DNA of 13,233 nucleotides. Origin: Clostridia bacterium (GTDB lineage Bacteria; Bacillota; Clostridia; Monoglobales; Firm-18). Positions 1 through 8,795 of the stretch are shown here, one piece after another. Made by a program: the position numbers and the translations under genes. The DNA lies in the NCBI GenBank assembly GCA_017408205.1, contig JAFQVC010000035.1, forward strand, positions 1 to 13,233, read 5' to 3'. The notes beneath the pieces were generated by a model. It saw only the letters and a program-made list of their open reading frames with translations, ran no database searches and had not been told where the DNA came from. Every line of letters starts with the position of its first letter. Position 1 is the stretch's first letter.

Positions 1-270
1 ATATACAAATCAGGTGACAGCAGAAAAAACGAAGCATTGTTTGTTTATTTTCTGCAGTTGGGAGTAAACTTTTTCTGGAGTATATTCTTCTTTAATTTAC
101 AGGCGTTTTTACTGTCATTTATCTGGATAATAATTTTATGGCTACTGATTATTTATATGATTATTTTATTTTACAGAATTGACAAACCTGCAGGTCTTTT
201 GCAGATACCTTATTTAATCTGGGTTACCTTTGCGACTTATCTGACATATATGATTTATATAATGAACTAA
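1..270 (+). CDS. TspO/MBR family membrane protein, C-terminal part (5' end outside the window)
   Basis: The frame is open from the first base to a TAA at 268-270, giving the last 89 residues of a protein that begins upstream; the TTG at 37 is an internal codon, not the start. The visible part is very hydrophobic and aromatic, with about three membrane segments. It fits the C-terminal half of the TspO/MBR (tryptophan-rich sensory protein, peripheral benzodiazepine receptor-like) family: a QLGVNFFWS segment, an FYRIDKPAG loop, then PYLIWVTFATYLTYMIYIMN at the end, matching the family's PYLLWVxFAxxLNxxIxxLN ending. TspO proteins bind porphyrins and related ligands in the membrane; the physiological role in Clostridia is unclear. 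A strong terminator starts at the stop codon, so this is the last gene of its transcript. The family call is fairly secure, the function is not. Confidence 0.8.
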   Translation: MYKSGDSRKNEALFVYFLQLGVNFFWSIFFFNLQAFLLSFIWIIILWLLIIYMIILFYRIDKPAGLLQIPYLIWVTFATYLTYMIYIMN

Positions 271-293
271 AAGCCATTAAAAATGGCTTTTTT
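269..293 (+). terminator. Intrinsic terminator after the tspO-like gene
   Basis: A ten-base stem AAAAGCCATT (269-278) pairs with AATGGCTTTT (282-291) around an AAA loop and runs into a T tract (288-293). It overlaps the TAA stop of the upstream gene. It also covers an in-frame ATG at 284, which argues against that codon as the start of the next gene. Confidence 0.85.
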
Positions 294-294
294 G

Positions 295-323
295 TTGATT
301 TTTTATGTTACTTATGATAAAAT
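295..323 (+). promoter_or_regulatory. Probable sigma-A promoter for the serine hydrolase-ispF unit
   Basis: TTGATT (295-300) is followed after 17 bases by TAAAAT (318-323). It lies just after the upstream terminator and about 20 bases before the start codon at 343, so a very short leader is expected. TATGAT at 313-318 is an alternative -10. This is read by eye only. Confidence 0.5.
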
Positions 324-342
324 GACTGTCGAGGTGAAATTT

Positions 343-1494
343 ATGGATTTTACAAATTTGAAGAACTTTATGGATCATCTTACTTCGTGGCGTGTGCCCG
401 GTAATATTGTTTATGTTTTTAAGGATAACAAAAAGGTTTTTGAATACTGTTCGGGATACGATAATGTTGATTTAAAAACACCTATGACTTTTGACAAAAC
501 CTTTTATATGTATTCCTGCACGAAGATTATAACCACACTTTGTGCTTTGCAGTTATACGAAAAAGGTGAGTTTTTGCTTACTGACCCGCTTTGCGACTAC
601 ATACCCGAATTTAAAGAAATGTTTTACAAAAATGACGGTGAAATACTGCCTTGTAAAAAAACGATTACAATAAGAGATTTATTTACAATGTCATCAGGGC
701 TTAATTATGAGACGGACACCGAAGCATTTGTTGAAGCAAAAAGAATTACTGACGGAAAATTTGATACATTGGAAACAATTAAATGTCTTGCGAAAATGCC
801 TCTCGATTTTGAGCCGGGAGAAAGATGGCAGTACAGTTTATCCCACGATGTACTTGCGGCTTTTGTGGAAGTTGTGTCAGGTATGAAATTCAGGGACTAT
901 GTTACTGAAAATGTTTTAAAACCCGCAGGTGCTTACGGAACTTTTGCATTAACCGAAGAACAAAAGAAAAACCTTGCCACATTATATTGGTTTATAAGCG
1001 ACGATGGCGAAACGTCAGACGTTATAGCAGCACAAAGTTCCAATACTAATATGAATGGCGGTTATTTAAGAAAAACCGATGAAGGAAACTGCTTTATTTT
1101 TGGTGAAAATTACGACAGCGGCGGTGCGGGTATCATTTCTACTGCCCTTGATTTTGCGAAAATTACATCTGCAATCGTCAATGGTGATTTGCTTAATAAA
1201 AATACAGTTAACCTATGGCGTACAAATCAATTAACAAAAGAACAACTTGTGAATTACAACTGGGGACAGTTGCTTGGATACGGTTACGGTCTTGGCGTAA
1301 GAACTTTAACAGACAAAGCCCTTGCCGGCTCTCCCGGACCTCTTGGTGAATTTGGCTGGTGCGGTGCGGCAGGTGCGATTTCCATTATGGATTTGGACAA
1401 TAATGTTTCTCTTTTCTATTGCCAGCATTTGCTTAATAATCAGGAAGCGTATATTCAGCCGAGATTAAGAAATATTTTATACGGTTGCTTATAA
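343..1494 (+). CDS. Beta-lactamase-related serine hydrolase (class C/esterase fold)
   Basis: The 383-residue protein belongs to the beta-lactamase-related family, which includes class C beta-lactamases, D-Ala-D-Ala peptidases and EstB-type esterases. The nucleophile motif S58-C-T-K61 (SxxK) is visible. A YSL/YSLS segment at 164-167 sits where the YxN/YxS motif belongs, and FGWCGAAG at 337-344 resembles the GW(G)GAAG element that replaces KTG in esterase-like members. The segment TIRDLFTMSSGL (about 109-120) is also typical of the family. The start is ATG 343, preceded by GAGGTG at 331-336 with a six-base gap; an earlier in-frame start at 283 would lie inside the upstream terminator. No signal peptide is apparent, so the protein is probably cytoplasmic, unlike true beta-lactamases. 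Its stop is 12 bases before ispF, suggesting co-transcription. Substrate unknown; antibiotic resistance should not be assumed. Confidence 0.85.
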   Translation: MDFTNLKNFMDHLTSWRVPGNIVYVFKDNKKVFEYCSGYDNVDLKTPMTFDKTFYMYSCTKIITTLCALQLYEKGEFLLTDPLCDYIPEFKEMFYKNDGEILPCKKTITIRDLFTMSSGLNYETDTEAFVEAKRITDGKFDTLETIKCLAKMPLDFEPGERWQYSLSHDVLAAFVEVVSGMKFRDYVTENVLKPAGAYGTFALTEEQKKNLATLYWFISDDGETSDVIAAQSSNTNMNGGYLRKTDEGNCFIFGENYDSGGAGIISTALDFAKITSAIVNGDLLNKNTVNLWRTNQLTKEQLVNYNWGQLLGYGYGLGVRTLTDKALAGSPGPLGEFGWCGAAGAISIMDLDNNVSLFYCQHLLNNQEAYIQPRLRNILYGCL

Positions 1495-1506
1495 GGGGTG
1501 AGCATT

Positions 1507-1980
1507 GTGAGAGTAGGAATAGGTTACGACGTACACAGATTAACCCAAAACAGAAAACTGATTCTTGGCGGTGTTGAGATACCTTTTGAGTTGGGCCTTT
1601 TGGGATATTCAGATGCTGATGTTTTAGTTCATGCCATTATGGATGCTATGCTTGGTGCCTGTGCCCTTGGGGACATTGGTTTACATTTCCCCGATACAGA
1701 CGAAAGATACAACGGTGTTTCAAGTATTGAACTGCTAAAGGAAGTAAACGGGCTTATTAAGGTTAAGGGTTATTGTGTTAACAACATTGATGCAGTTCTT
1801 GTTGCACAGAAACCAAAAATACAACCCTTTATCTATGAAATGAGAAAGAATATTGCAGAGGCATTGGGTATTGATGCTTCTTTAGTCAGTGTAAAAGCAA
1901 CAACTACGGAAGGTCTTGGGTTTGAAGGAAGTATGGAAGGCATTTCTGCCCAAAGTATAGTTTCGTTAGAAAATCGTTAA
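1507..1980 (+). CDS. ispF: 2-C-methyl-D-erythritol 2,4-cyclodiphosphate synthase
   Basis: IspF converts CDP-methylerythritol 2-phosphate to the 2,4-cyclodiphosphate with release of CMP, in the cytoplasmic non-mevalonate (MEP) route to isoprenoid precursors. The protein begins [11 protein letters not shown], with metal ligands D8, H10 and H42 (in SDADVLVH) at the family's usual positions. [11 protein letters not shown] and the C-terminal [12 protein letters not shown] segment complete the signature. I chose GTG 1507 rather than GTG 1498 because it gives the canonical N-terminus and the usual length (157 residues), and because GGGGTG (1495-1500) then serves as ribosome binding site. It follows the serine hydrolase gene closely. 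Its common partner ispD is not in the window. Confidence 0.96.
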   Translation: MRVGIGYDVHRLTQNRKLILGGVEIPFELGLLGYSDADVLVHAIMDAMLGACALGDIGLHFPDTDERYNGVSSIELLKEVNGLIKVKGYCVNNIDAVLVAQKPKIQPFIYEMRKNIAEALGIDASLVSVKATTTEGLGFEGSMEGISAQSIVSLENR

Positions 1981-2036
1981 AAATCAAAGAAAATTCAAGA
2001 TAATTGAATATATTTTCCAAATTTGTCAAAAATTAA

Positions 2037-2441
<405 letters not shown>

Positions 2442-2460
2442 TTTAAAGGGGGAAAAATAA

Positions 2461-4086
<1,626 letters not shown>

Positions 4087-4094
4087 TAAAATTT

Positions 4095-4129
4095 AAAGGA
4101 CAAAAATTATCATTTTTGTCCTTTTTTTT
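4095..4129 (+). terminator. Intrinsic terminator of the groESL operon
   Basis: A thirteen-base stem AAAGGACAAAAAT (4095-4107) pairs with ATTTTTGTCCTTT (4112-4124) around a four-base loop and continues into a T run (4122-4129). It lies nine bases after the groEL stop codon. Confidence 0.93.
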
Positions 4130-4160
4130 GCATATATAAGTGTATGAGGTGAAAAATCAT

Positions 4161-4856
4161 ATGCTTATATTGTTAAAAAGGTCACAGATTTTATTGTCAA
4201 TAGTATTAATTATTTCGGTTTTATTTTCTTTGTCATATTTCAGTATTGCAAAAGAAAAGGCGTTTGTAGTTGTGGATAAAAAAGTAATTATTGTTGACCC
4301 CGGTCACGGAGGAATGGACGGGGGTGCAGTAGGTGTTTCGGGTACACTGGAAAAAAACATAAACTTAAAAATTGCATACAAACTCAAAAATATTGCAGAA
4401 AACAACGGAATAGAGGTAATTCTAACAAGGGACCAGGATGTTTCTTTGCACACAACTTCAAGCGACAGAATTAGTTCCCAGAAACGCTCTGACCTGGAAT
4501 TCAGAAAAAAATTTATAACTGATAATCCTGACAAGGTTTTTATAAGTATTCATCAAAACAAATTCGGGCAGGAAAAATACAGGGGTGCACAGGTTTTTTA
4601 TGCCGACAATCAGTCCTCGCTAAATCTTGGCAATGCAATTCAGGATTCGCTTATCAGCTATTTAAATGACGGTAATACAAGGGTTGCAAAAAAGGTTTCA
4701 AATGACATTTTTTTGTTAAAGGGAATTAATTCAACCGCCGTTATAGTAGAGTGCGGATTTTTGTCCAACAAAGAGGAAGAGCAACTGTTAAATAATGAGG
4801 AATACCAGCAGAAAATTGCACAGGCAATATTTAATGGAATTAAGAATTTTTTCTGA
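4161..4856 (+). CDS. cwlD: N-acetylmuramoyl-L-alanine amidase, CwlD type (spore cortex)
   Basis: CwlD removes the peptide from muramic acid so that muramic delta-lactam can form in spore cortex peptidoglycan, a mark needed for germination. The 231-residue protein has a basic N-terminus and one hydrophobic segment (about 9-28), a signal peptide or membrane anchor, followed by one Amidase_3 domain. Zinc ligands H49 (DPGHGG), E64 (TLEKN) and H131 (SIHQN) and the catalytic E197 (VECGF) are all present. A single domain without wall-binding repeats, the SIHQN motif and the length fit CwlD better than autolysins of the LytC/AmiC kind. The start is ATG 4161, preceded by GAGGTG at 4146-4151; GTG 4140 is less likely. 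The gene sits alone between two terminators. Amidase class is certain, the CwlD role is likely. Confidence 0.88.
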   Translation: MLILLKRSQILLSIVLIISVLFSLSYFSIAKEKAFVVVDKKVIIVDPGHGGMDGGAVGVSGTLEKNINLKIAYKLKNIAENNGIEVILTRDQDVSLHTTSSDRISSQKRSDLEFRKKFITDNPDKVFISIHQNKFGQEKYRGAQVFYADNQSSLNLGNAIQDSLISYLNDGNTRVAKKVSNDIFLLKGINSTAVIVECGFLSNKEEEQLLNNEEYQQKIAQAIFNGIKNFF

Positions 4857-4862
4857 AAAGTA

Positions 4863-4891
4863 TTGACAAAATGACGAAAATAGTGTATCAT
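4863..4891 (+). promoter_or_regulatory. Consensus sigma-A promoter upstream of glnN
   Basis: TTGACA (4863-4868), a perfect -35, is separated by 17 bases from TATCAT (4886-4891). It begins seven bases after the cwlD stop. Transcription should start near 4898, about 70 bases before the glnN start codon, so the RNA would include the hairpin at 4906-4940. Confidence 0.75.
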
Positions 4892-4905
4892 AAATTGTAA
4901 TCAGC

Positions 4906-4940
4906 AAAGGCGCTGTGGACGGTGTCCGCAGTGCCTTTTT
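4906..4940 (+). terminator. Terminator-type hairpin in the glnN leader (possible attenuator)
   Basis: AAAGGCGCTGTGGAC (4906-4920) pairs with GTCCGCAGTGCCTTT (4924-4938), fifteen pairs including two G-U wobbles, with a three-base loop and a run of five T (4936-4940). It looks like a functional intrinsic terminator. It could end cwlD transcription, but it lies downstream of the consensus promoter at 4863-4891, so glnN transcripts from that promoter must also pass it. That makes conditional termination plausible. I see no convincing alternative antiterminator fold in the short leader. Confidence 0.8.
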
Positions 4941-4966
4941 CATTAAAGTTCTTAGGGGAGATTAAA

Positions 4967-7051
4967 ATGAACAGAATTCCTGAAATTTTCGGCAGTCTTG
5001 TTTTCAACGAAACTGCTATGAAAGAAAAATTACCGCACGATACTTACAAAGCATTAAAAAAGACAGTGCAACACGGCAAACCCCTTGATATAAATCTTGC
5101 AAATGAAGTTGCCAACGGTATGAAGGAGTGGGCTCTTGAAAAAGGTGCAACACACTTTACCCACTGGTTTCAGCCGATGACGGGTATTACTGCCGAGAAG
5201 CACGACAGTTTTATTGCTCCTGCAGGTAACGGTAAAGTTATAATGGATTTTTCCGGTAAGGAACTGATAAAAGGTGAATCTGATGCTTCCAGTTTTCCGT
5301 CAGGGGGATTAAGAGCAACTTTTGAAGCACGCGGTTATACTGCCTGGGACCCGTCGTCTTATGCATTTATTAAAGACCGTACGCTGTGTATTCCTACTGC
5401 GTTTTGTTCATATTCAGGACACGCTCTTGATAAAAAAACACCCCTTCTTCGTTCTATGGACACAATTAACAAGCAGGTTTTAAGAGTGCTTCGCTTACTT
5501 GGAGATGAAACAACAAAATCTATCAGAACAACTGTTGGTGCTGAACAGGAGTACTTTTTAATTAAAAAAGACCATTTTAAGCAGAGGAAAGATTTAATAT
5601 TTACAGGCAGAACTTTATTTGGTGCAAAGCCACCTAAAGGTCAGGAACTTGACGACCATTATTTCGGTGCAATAAAGCCCTGCGTACTTGACTTTATGAC
5701 AGAACTTGACGACGAGTTATGGAAGTTGGGTATTCTTGCAAAAACTGAGCACAATGAAGCGGCACCTGCTCAGCACGAACTTGCTCCGATTTTTGACACA
5801 ACAAACATTGCAACTGACCACAATCAGTTGACTATGGAAATAATGAAAAAGATTGCTTACAAACACGACCTTACTTGTCTTCTGCATGAAAAACCATTTG
5901 CAGGTGTTAACGGAAGCGGCAAGCACAACAACTGGTCTATTATTACCGACAGCGGTGAAAACTTATTTGAAGCAGGGGACAAGCCCGAGAGCAACACAAG
6001 ATTTCTTTTGTTTTTGGCAGCAGTAATTAAGGCGGTTGACGAATATCAGGATTTACTTCGTATTTCTGTTGCAAGTGCAGGTAATGACCACAGACTTGGC
6101 GGAGGTGAAGCCCCCCCTGCAATTATGTCAATTTTCATCGGCGACGAACTTGGTGAGGTTGTTAATTCAATTATTGATGAATGTGAGTATTTGAAAACTG
6201 AGCAGGGTAAGATGGCACTTGGGGCTAAAGTTATTCCCCAGTTCAAGAAGGATACAACAGACAGAAACAGAACATCACCCTTTGCATTTACGGGTAACAA
6301 GTTTGAGTTCCGTATGCTGGGTTCTGCTTTTTCAGTTTCAGGTCCCAACTTTGTATTAAATACTATTGTTGCGGAAGTTTTGTCTCAGTTTGCAGATTAT
6401 ATGGAAACAATGGATGATATGGAACTTGCCACATCCACACTTATTTCAAACGTATTTAAAAATCACAACAGAATTATATTTAACGGTAACAACTATTCGG
6501 AAGAATGGGTTAAAGAGGCGGAAAAGAGAGGGCTTCTGAATTTGAAATCCACAGCAGATGCCCTGCCATATTACATTACCGACAAAAATGTACAGTTGTT
6601 TGAAAAACACAGAATCTTTACAAAAGACGAGTTATATTCGCGTTACGAAATATTGACCGAGATGTATTGTAAAACCCTTAACATTGAAGCGTTAACCATG
6701 ATTGATATGGTTAAGCAGGACATTATCCCTGCAGTTTCTTGTTATGCAAACGATTTGTGCGTTACCGCTGTCAACAAAAAACAGTTGTCATTGAACTGCA
6801 AGGTTGAAGAGGCGGTAGTAAAACAAGTATCTGACTTGTCAGGCAGTATGTATGATTTTCTTGTTAAACTTGAAGACAATATGAGTAAGATAAAGGAATA
6901 TTTCGATTACAGACAACTTTCTGAATATTACAGAGATGTGGTAATCCCGACAATGAACGATTTAAGGGAGGCAGTTGATGCCCTTGAAGTTATAGTTGGT
7001 ACAGATTACTGGCCATATCCGTCATATGCAGAAATGCTTTTCTATATTTAG
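4967..7051 (+). CDS. glnN: Glutamine synthetase type III (GSIII)
   Basis: The enzyme makes glutamine from glutamate, ammonia and ATP in the cytoplasm. Its 694 residues fit GSIII (about 700) rather than the roughly 450 of GSI. The N-terminal region starts MNRIPEIFGSLVFNETAMKE and includes THFTHWFQPMTG, a GSIII hallmark. Active-site segments include HNEAAPAQHELAP (262-274), VNGSGKHNNWS (314-324) with a probable metal-binding H320, and NRTSPFAFTGNKFEFR from N434. The end, YWPYPSYAEMLFYI, is the normal GSIII finish, so the protein is not truncated. ATG 4967 has AGGGGAG at 4954-4960; an earlier in-frame start would lie within the leader hairpin. Regulation probably involves that hairpin. The TAG stop overlaps the first bases of an inverted-repeat element, and purF follows. 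Confidence 0.95.
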   Translation: MNRIPEIFGSLVFNETAMKEKLPHDTYKALKKTVQHGKPLDINLANEVANGMKEWALEKGATHFTHWFQPMTGITAEKHDSFIAPAGNGKVIMDFSGKELIKGESDASSFPSGGLRATFEARGYTAWDPSSYAFIKDRTLCIPTAFCSYSGHALDKKTPLLRSMDTINKQVLRVLRLLGDETTKSIRTTVGAEQEYFLIKKDHFKQRKDLIFTGRTLFGAKPPKGQELDDHYFGAIKPCVLDFMTELDDELWKLGILAKTEHNEAAPAQHELAPIFDTTNIATDHNQLTMEIMKKIAYKHDLTCLLHEKPFAGVNGSGKHNNWSIITDSGENLFEAGDKPESNTRFLLFLAAVIKAVDEYQDLLRISVASAGNDHRLGGGEAPPAIMSIFIGDELGEVVNSIIDECEYLKTEQGKMALGAKVIPQFKKDTTDRNRTSPFAFTGNKFEFRMLGSAFSVSGPNFVLNTIVAEVLSQFADYMETMDDMELATSTLISNVFKNHNRIIFNGNNYSEEWVKEAEKRGLLNLKSTADALPYYITDKNVQLFEKHRIFTKDELYSRYEILTEMYCKTLNIEALTMIDMVKQDIIPAVSCYANDLCVTAVNKKQLSLNCKVEEAVVKQVSDLSGSMYDFLVKLEDNMSKIKEYFDYRQLSEYYRDVVIPTMNDLREAVDALEVIVGTDYWPYPSYAEMLFYI

Positions 7052-7076
7052 GGTGACAGAAGATATCCGAACCACG
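7047..7076 (+). repeat. Left terminal inverted repeat of the MITE-like element
   Basis: This is the left copy of the 30-base terminal repeat. Its first bases supply the TAG stop codon of glnN (7049-7051). Confidence 0.8.
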
Positions 7077-7297
7077 CCTTAAACCGCGTAATTTCGGTGT
7101 ATTTCGGCTTGTCATCTTTGCAAGGCGACTGCCTTGCTGCATCTTCCGCACCAAAATCCTCTCGAAATTTCATCGATTTAAGGTCGAAGAATTTTCAAAG
7201 AGGGAATTTTACGACTATGCAAGGCAAAAACGCAGGTAATCCTGACGGATTACCGAGTATTTTAACGTGGCAGAGACCAAAATTAACCTTTGAAAAT

Positions 7298-7327
7298 CGA
7301 GGTTGGGATAGCTTCTGTCACCCTAAA
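7298..7327 (-). repeat. Right terminal inverted repeat of the MITE-like element
   Basis: The reverse complement matches the left repeat at 27 of 30 positions. Its outer TAAA (7324-7327) overlaps the start of the purF Shine-Dalgarno region, AAAGGGGAG at 7325-7333. Confidence 0.8.
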
Positions 7328-7342
7328 GGGGAGTGTATTTAA

Positions 7343-8722
7343 TTGGCAAAAAAAATTAACGAGGAATGTGGTATTTTCGGTATTTACAGTAAAGACGACC
7401 TTGACGTTTCAAGGTTAACTTATTTCGCATTGTATGCTTTGCAGCACAGAGGACAGCAGGGTTGCGGTATGGCTGTAAATGACCTGGACAAGGTAGTTGT
7501 AAAGAAAAATGTCGGTCTGGTTTCAGAAGTATTTAAAGAAGAATTTATTTCACAGACAAAAGGAAAAATCGCTGTAGGTCACGTTTTGTACTCGGGTGCG
7601 AAAGCGAAAACTTTAGACAGTGTTCAGCCATTGCATACAAATTACGTAAAGGGATATTTGTCAATAGTTCACAACGGAGCAATTTCCAATGCAGACAAAT
7701 TAAGAAAAGAATTGCTTGAAAACGGTGCTATTTTCCAGACAACTACTGATGTGGAAGTAATTGCATATCTGTTAGCGAAAGAGCGTTTTAAATGCGGTTC
7801 TGTTGAAGAGGCAATAAAACGCGTTGTACCTAAACTTGAGGGTGCATTTTCGTTATTAATTATGAGCCCCAAAAAACTTATCTGCGTAAGAGATAAGTAC
7901 GGGATAAGACCTTTATGTATGGGTAAAATTGATAATTCAGTCATCTTTGCATCAGAGTCATGTGCCTTAAATGCAGTAGGCGCTGATTTTGTCCGTGATG
8001 TAAAACCCGGAGAAATTATTACTGTTACACAAGACGGAACTTATTATGACGATTCAATGTGCGGAGGAAAATCAGCACTTTGCATATTTGAGCATATTTA
8101 CTTTGCGAGACCTGACAGCGTAATTGACGGACAAAGTGTTTACGCTTCACGAGTAGAAGCAGGTAAAATTCTTGCACAACAGTATCCTGTTGATGCCGAT
8201 GCGGTAATAGGTGTACCTGATTCAGGTATTCCTGCGGCAATCGGATATGCCAAAGAGTCAGGTATTCCATACGAAAACGGACTTGTTAAAAACAGATATA
8301 TCGCAAGAACATTTATTCAGCCATCACAAGACCAACGTGAAAAAAGTGTAAATATTAAACTTAATGTATTGTCTGAAACGGTTGAGGGCAAGAAAATTAT
8401 TATGATTGATGACTCGATAGTACGGGGAACTACACTTGCAAATATTATCAAACTTTTAAAAAATGCAGGTGCTTTAGAAGTGCACGTAAGAATCAGTTCA
8501 CCACCATTTTTGTGGCCATGTTTTTACGGAACAGATGTGGGAGAAAGGAGTCAACTTATTGCCTGCAAACATTCAATTGAAGAAATAAGGCAAATGATTG
8601 GTGCAGATTCTCTTGGTTATTTAAAACTTGAGGGAATAGAAAAAATTGCAAAAAACTGCAACCTTGATTTTTGCACTGCTTGTTTCTCGGGAGAATATGT
8701 TTACGACCACGAGGTACTTTGA
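7343..8722 (+). CDS. purF: Amidophosphoribosyltransferase (glutamine PRPP amidotransferase)
   Basis: PurF transfers ammonia from glutamine to PRPP, giving phosphoribosylamine, the first committed step of purine synthesis. The 459-residue protein starts MAKKINEECGIFGIY: the first eight residues are a short propeptide, and C9 becomes the N-terminal nucleophile of the class II glutaminase domain. The phosphoribosyltransferase domain carries the PRPP loop IIMIDDSIVRGTT with D356-D357. Cysteines C247, C393, C444 and C447 occupy the positions of the four [4Fe-4S] ligands of the Bacillus subtilis enzyme, so this is the iron-sulfur, oxygen-sensitive type. The start is TTG 7343 with AAGGGGAG at 7326-7333 and a nine-base gap; no other start upstream of the nucleophile is plausible. 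No other pur genes are nearby. With no clear promoter of its own, it may depend on read-through from glnN across the MITE-like element. Confidence 0.97.
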   Translation: MAKKINEECGIFGIYSKDDLDVSRLTYFALYALQHRGQQGCGMAVNDLDKVVVKKNVGLVSEVFKEEFISQTKGKIAVGHVLYSGAKAKTLDSVQPLHTNYVKGYLSIVHNGAISNADKLRKELLENGAIFQTTTDVEVIAYLLAKERFKCGSVEEAIKRVVPKLEGAFSLLIMSPKKLICVRDKYGIRPLCMGKIDNSVIFASESCALNAVGADFVRDVKPGEIITVTQDGTYYDDSMCGGKSALCIFEHIYFARPDSVIDGQSVYASRVEAGKILAQQYPVDADAVIGVPDSGIPAAIGYAKESGIPYENGLVKNRYIARTFIQPSQDQREKSVNIKLNVLSETVEGKKIIMIDDSIVRGTTLANIIKLLKNAGALEVHVRISSPPFLWPCFYGTDVGERSQLIACKHSIEEIRQMIGADSLGYLKLEGIEKIAKNCNLDFCTACFSGEYVYDHEVL

Positions 8723-8744
8723 TTAAAAATATTATAAATAGTAC

Positions 8745-8773
8745 TTGATATTTGAATCTAATAATGATATAAT
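8745..8773 (+). promoter_or_regulatory. Near-perfect sigma-A promoter of the rsmE transcript
   Basis: TTGATA (8745-8750), 17 bases, then TATAAT (8768-8773). It lies in the purF-rsmE gap. The expected start near 8780 leaves a leader of only about 15 bases before rsmE. Confidence 0.85.
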
Positions 8774-8795
8774 TTTTAGTGGATTGAGGTTTGCT

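Larger units (their letters stand above)
7047..7327 (+). mobile_element. MITE-like non-coding element, 281 bp, with 30-bp imperfect terminal inverted repeats
   Basis: The outer 30 bases at 7047-7076 match the reverse complement of 7298-7327 at 27 positions. The first 16 bases, TTTAGGGTGACAGAAG, are identical, and mismatches fall only at the 17th, 23rd and 28th. Internal hairpins are present: GCAAGGC/GCCTTGC (7120-7137), GGTAATCC/GGATTACC (7235-7254), and ATTTTCAAAG at 7191-7200 with its complement at 7288-7297. No transposase or convincing gene lies inside, so any mobility would need a transposase supplied elsewhere. If TTTA/TAAA belongs to the repeat, the flanks show no clear longer target duplication; a TA duplication is possible if the repeat begins at GGG. 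The element fills the space between the glnN stop and the purF ribosome binding site. A conserved structured RNA is the alternative. Strand is arbitrary. Confidence 0.7.

Noticed and set aside
283..342. An upstream extension of the serine hydrolase starting at 283
   Set aside because: The codon is in the loop-side arm of the upstream terminator and the extension contains the promoter; the strong GAGGTG site fits ATG 343.
4110..4138. A possible sporulation (sigma-E type) promoter for cwlD: TCATTTT, 14 bases, CATATATA
   Set aside because: The -35-like part is inside the groEL terminator stem and the -10-like part matches the consensus only partly; cwlD being a sporulation gene makes it tempting, but the sequence alone does not support it.
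7097..7342. An 81-codon open frame between glnN and purF
   Set aside because: It lies almost wholly inside the inverted-repeat element, has no ribosome binding site, its end reads through the right repeat into the purF ribosome binding region, and the peptide resembles no protein family.
7047..7342. A purine, PRPP or glutamine riboswitch ahead of purF
   Set aside because: I could not find the conserved core bases of those riboswitch classes, whereas the matching ends at 7047 and 7327 point to an insertion-type element.
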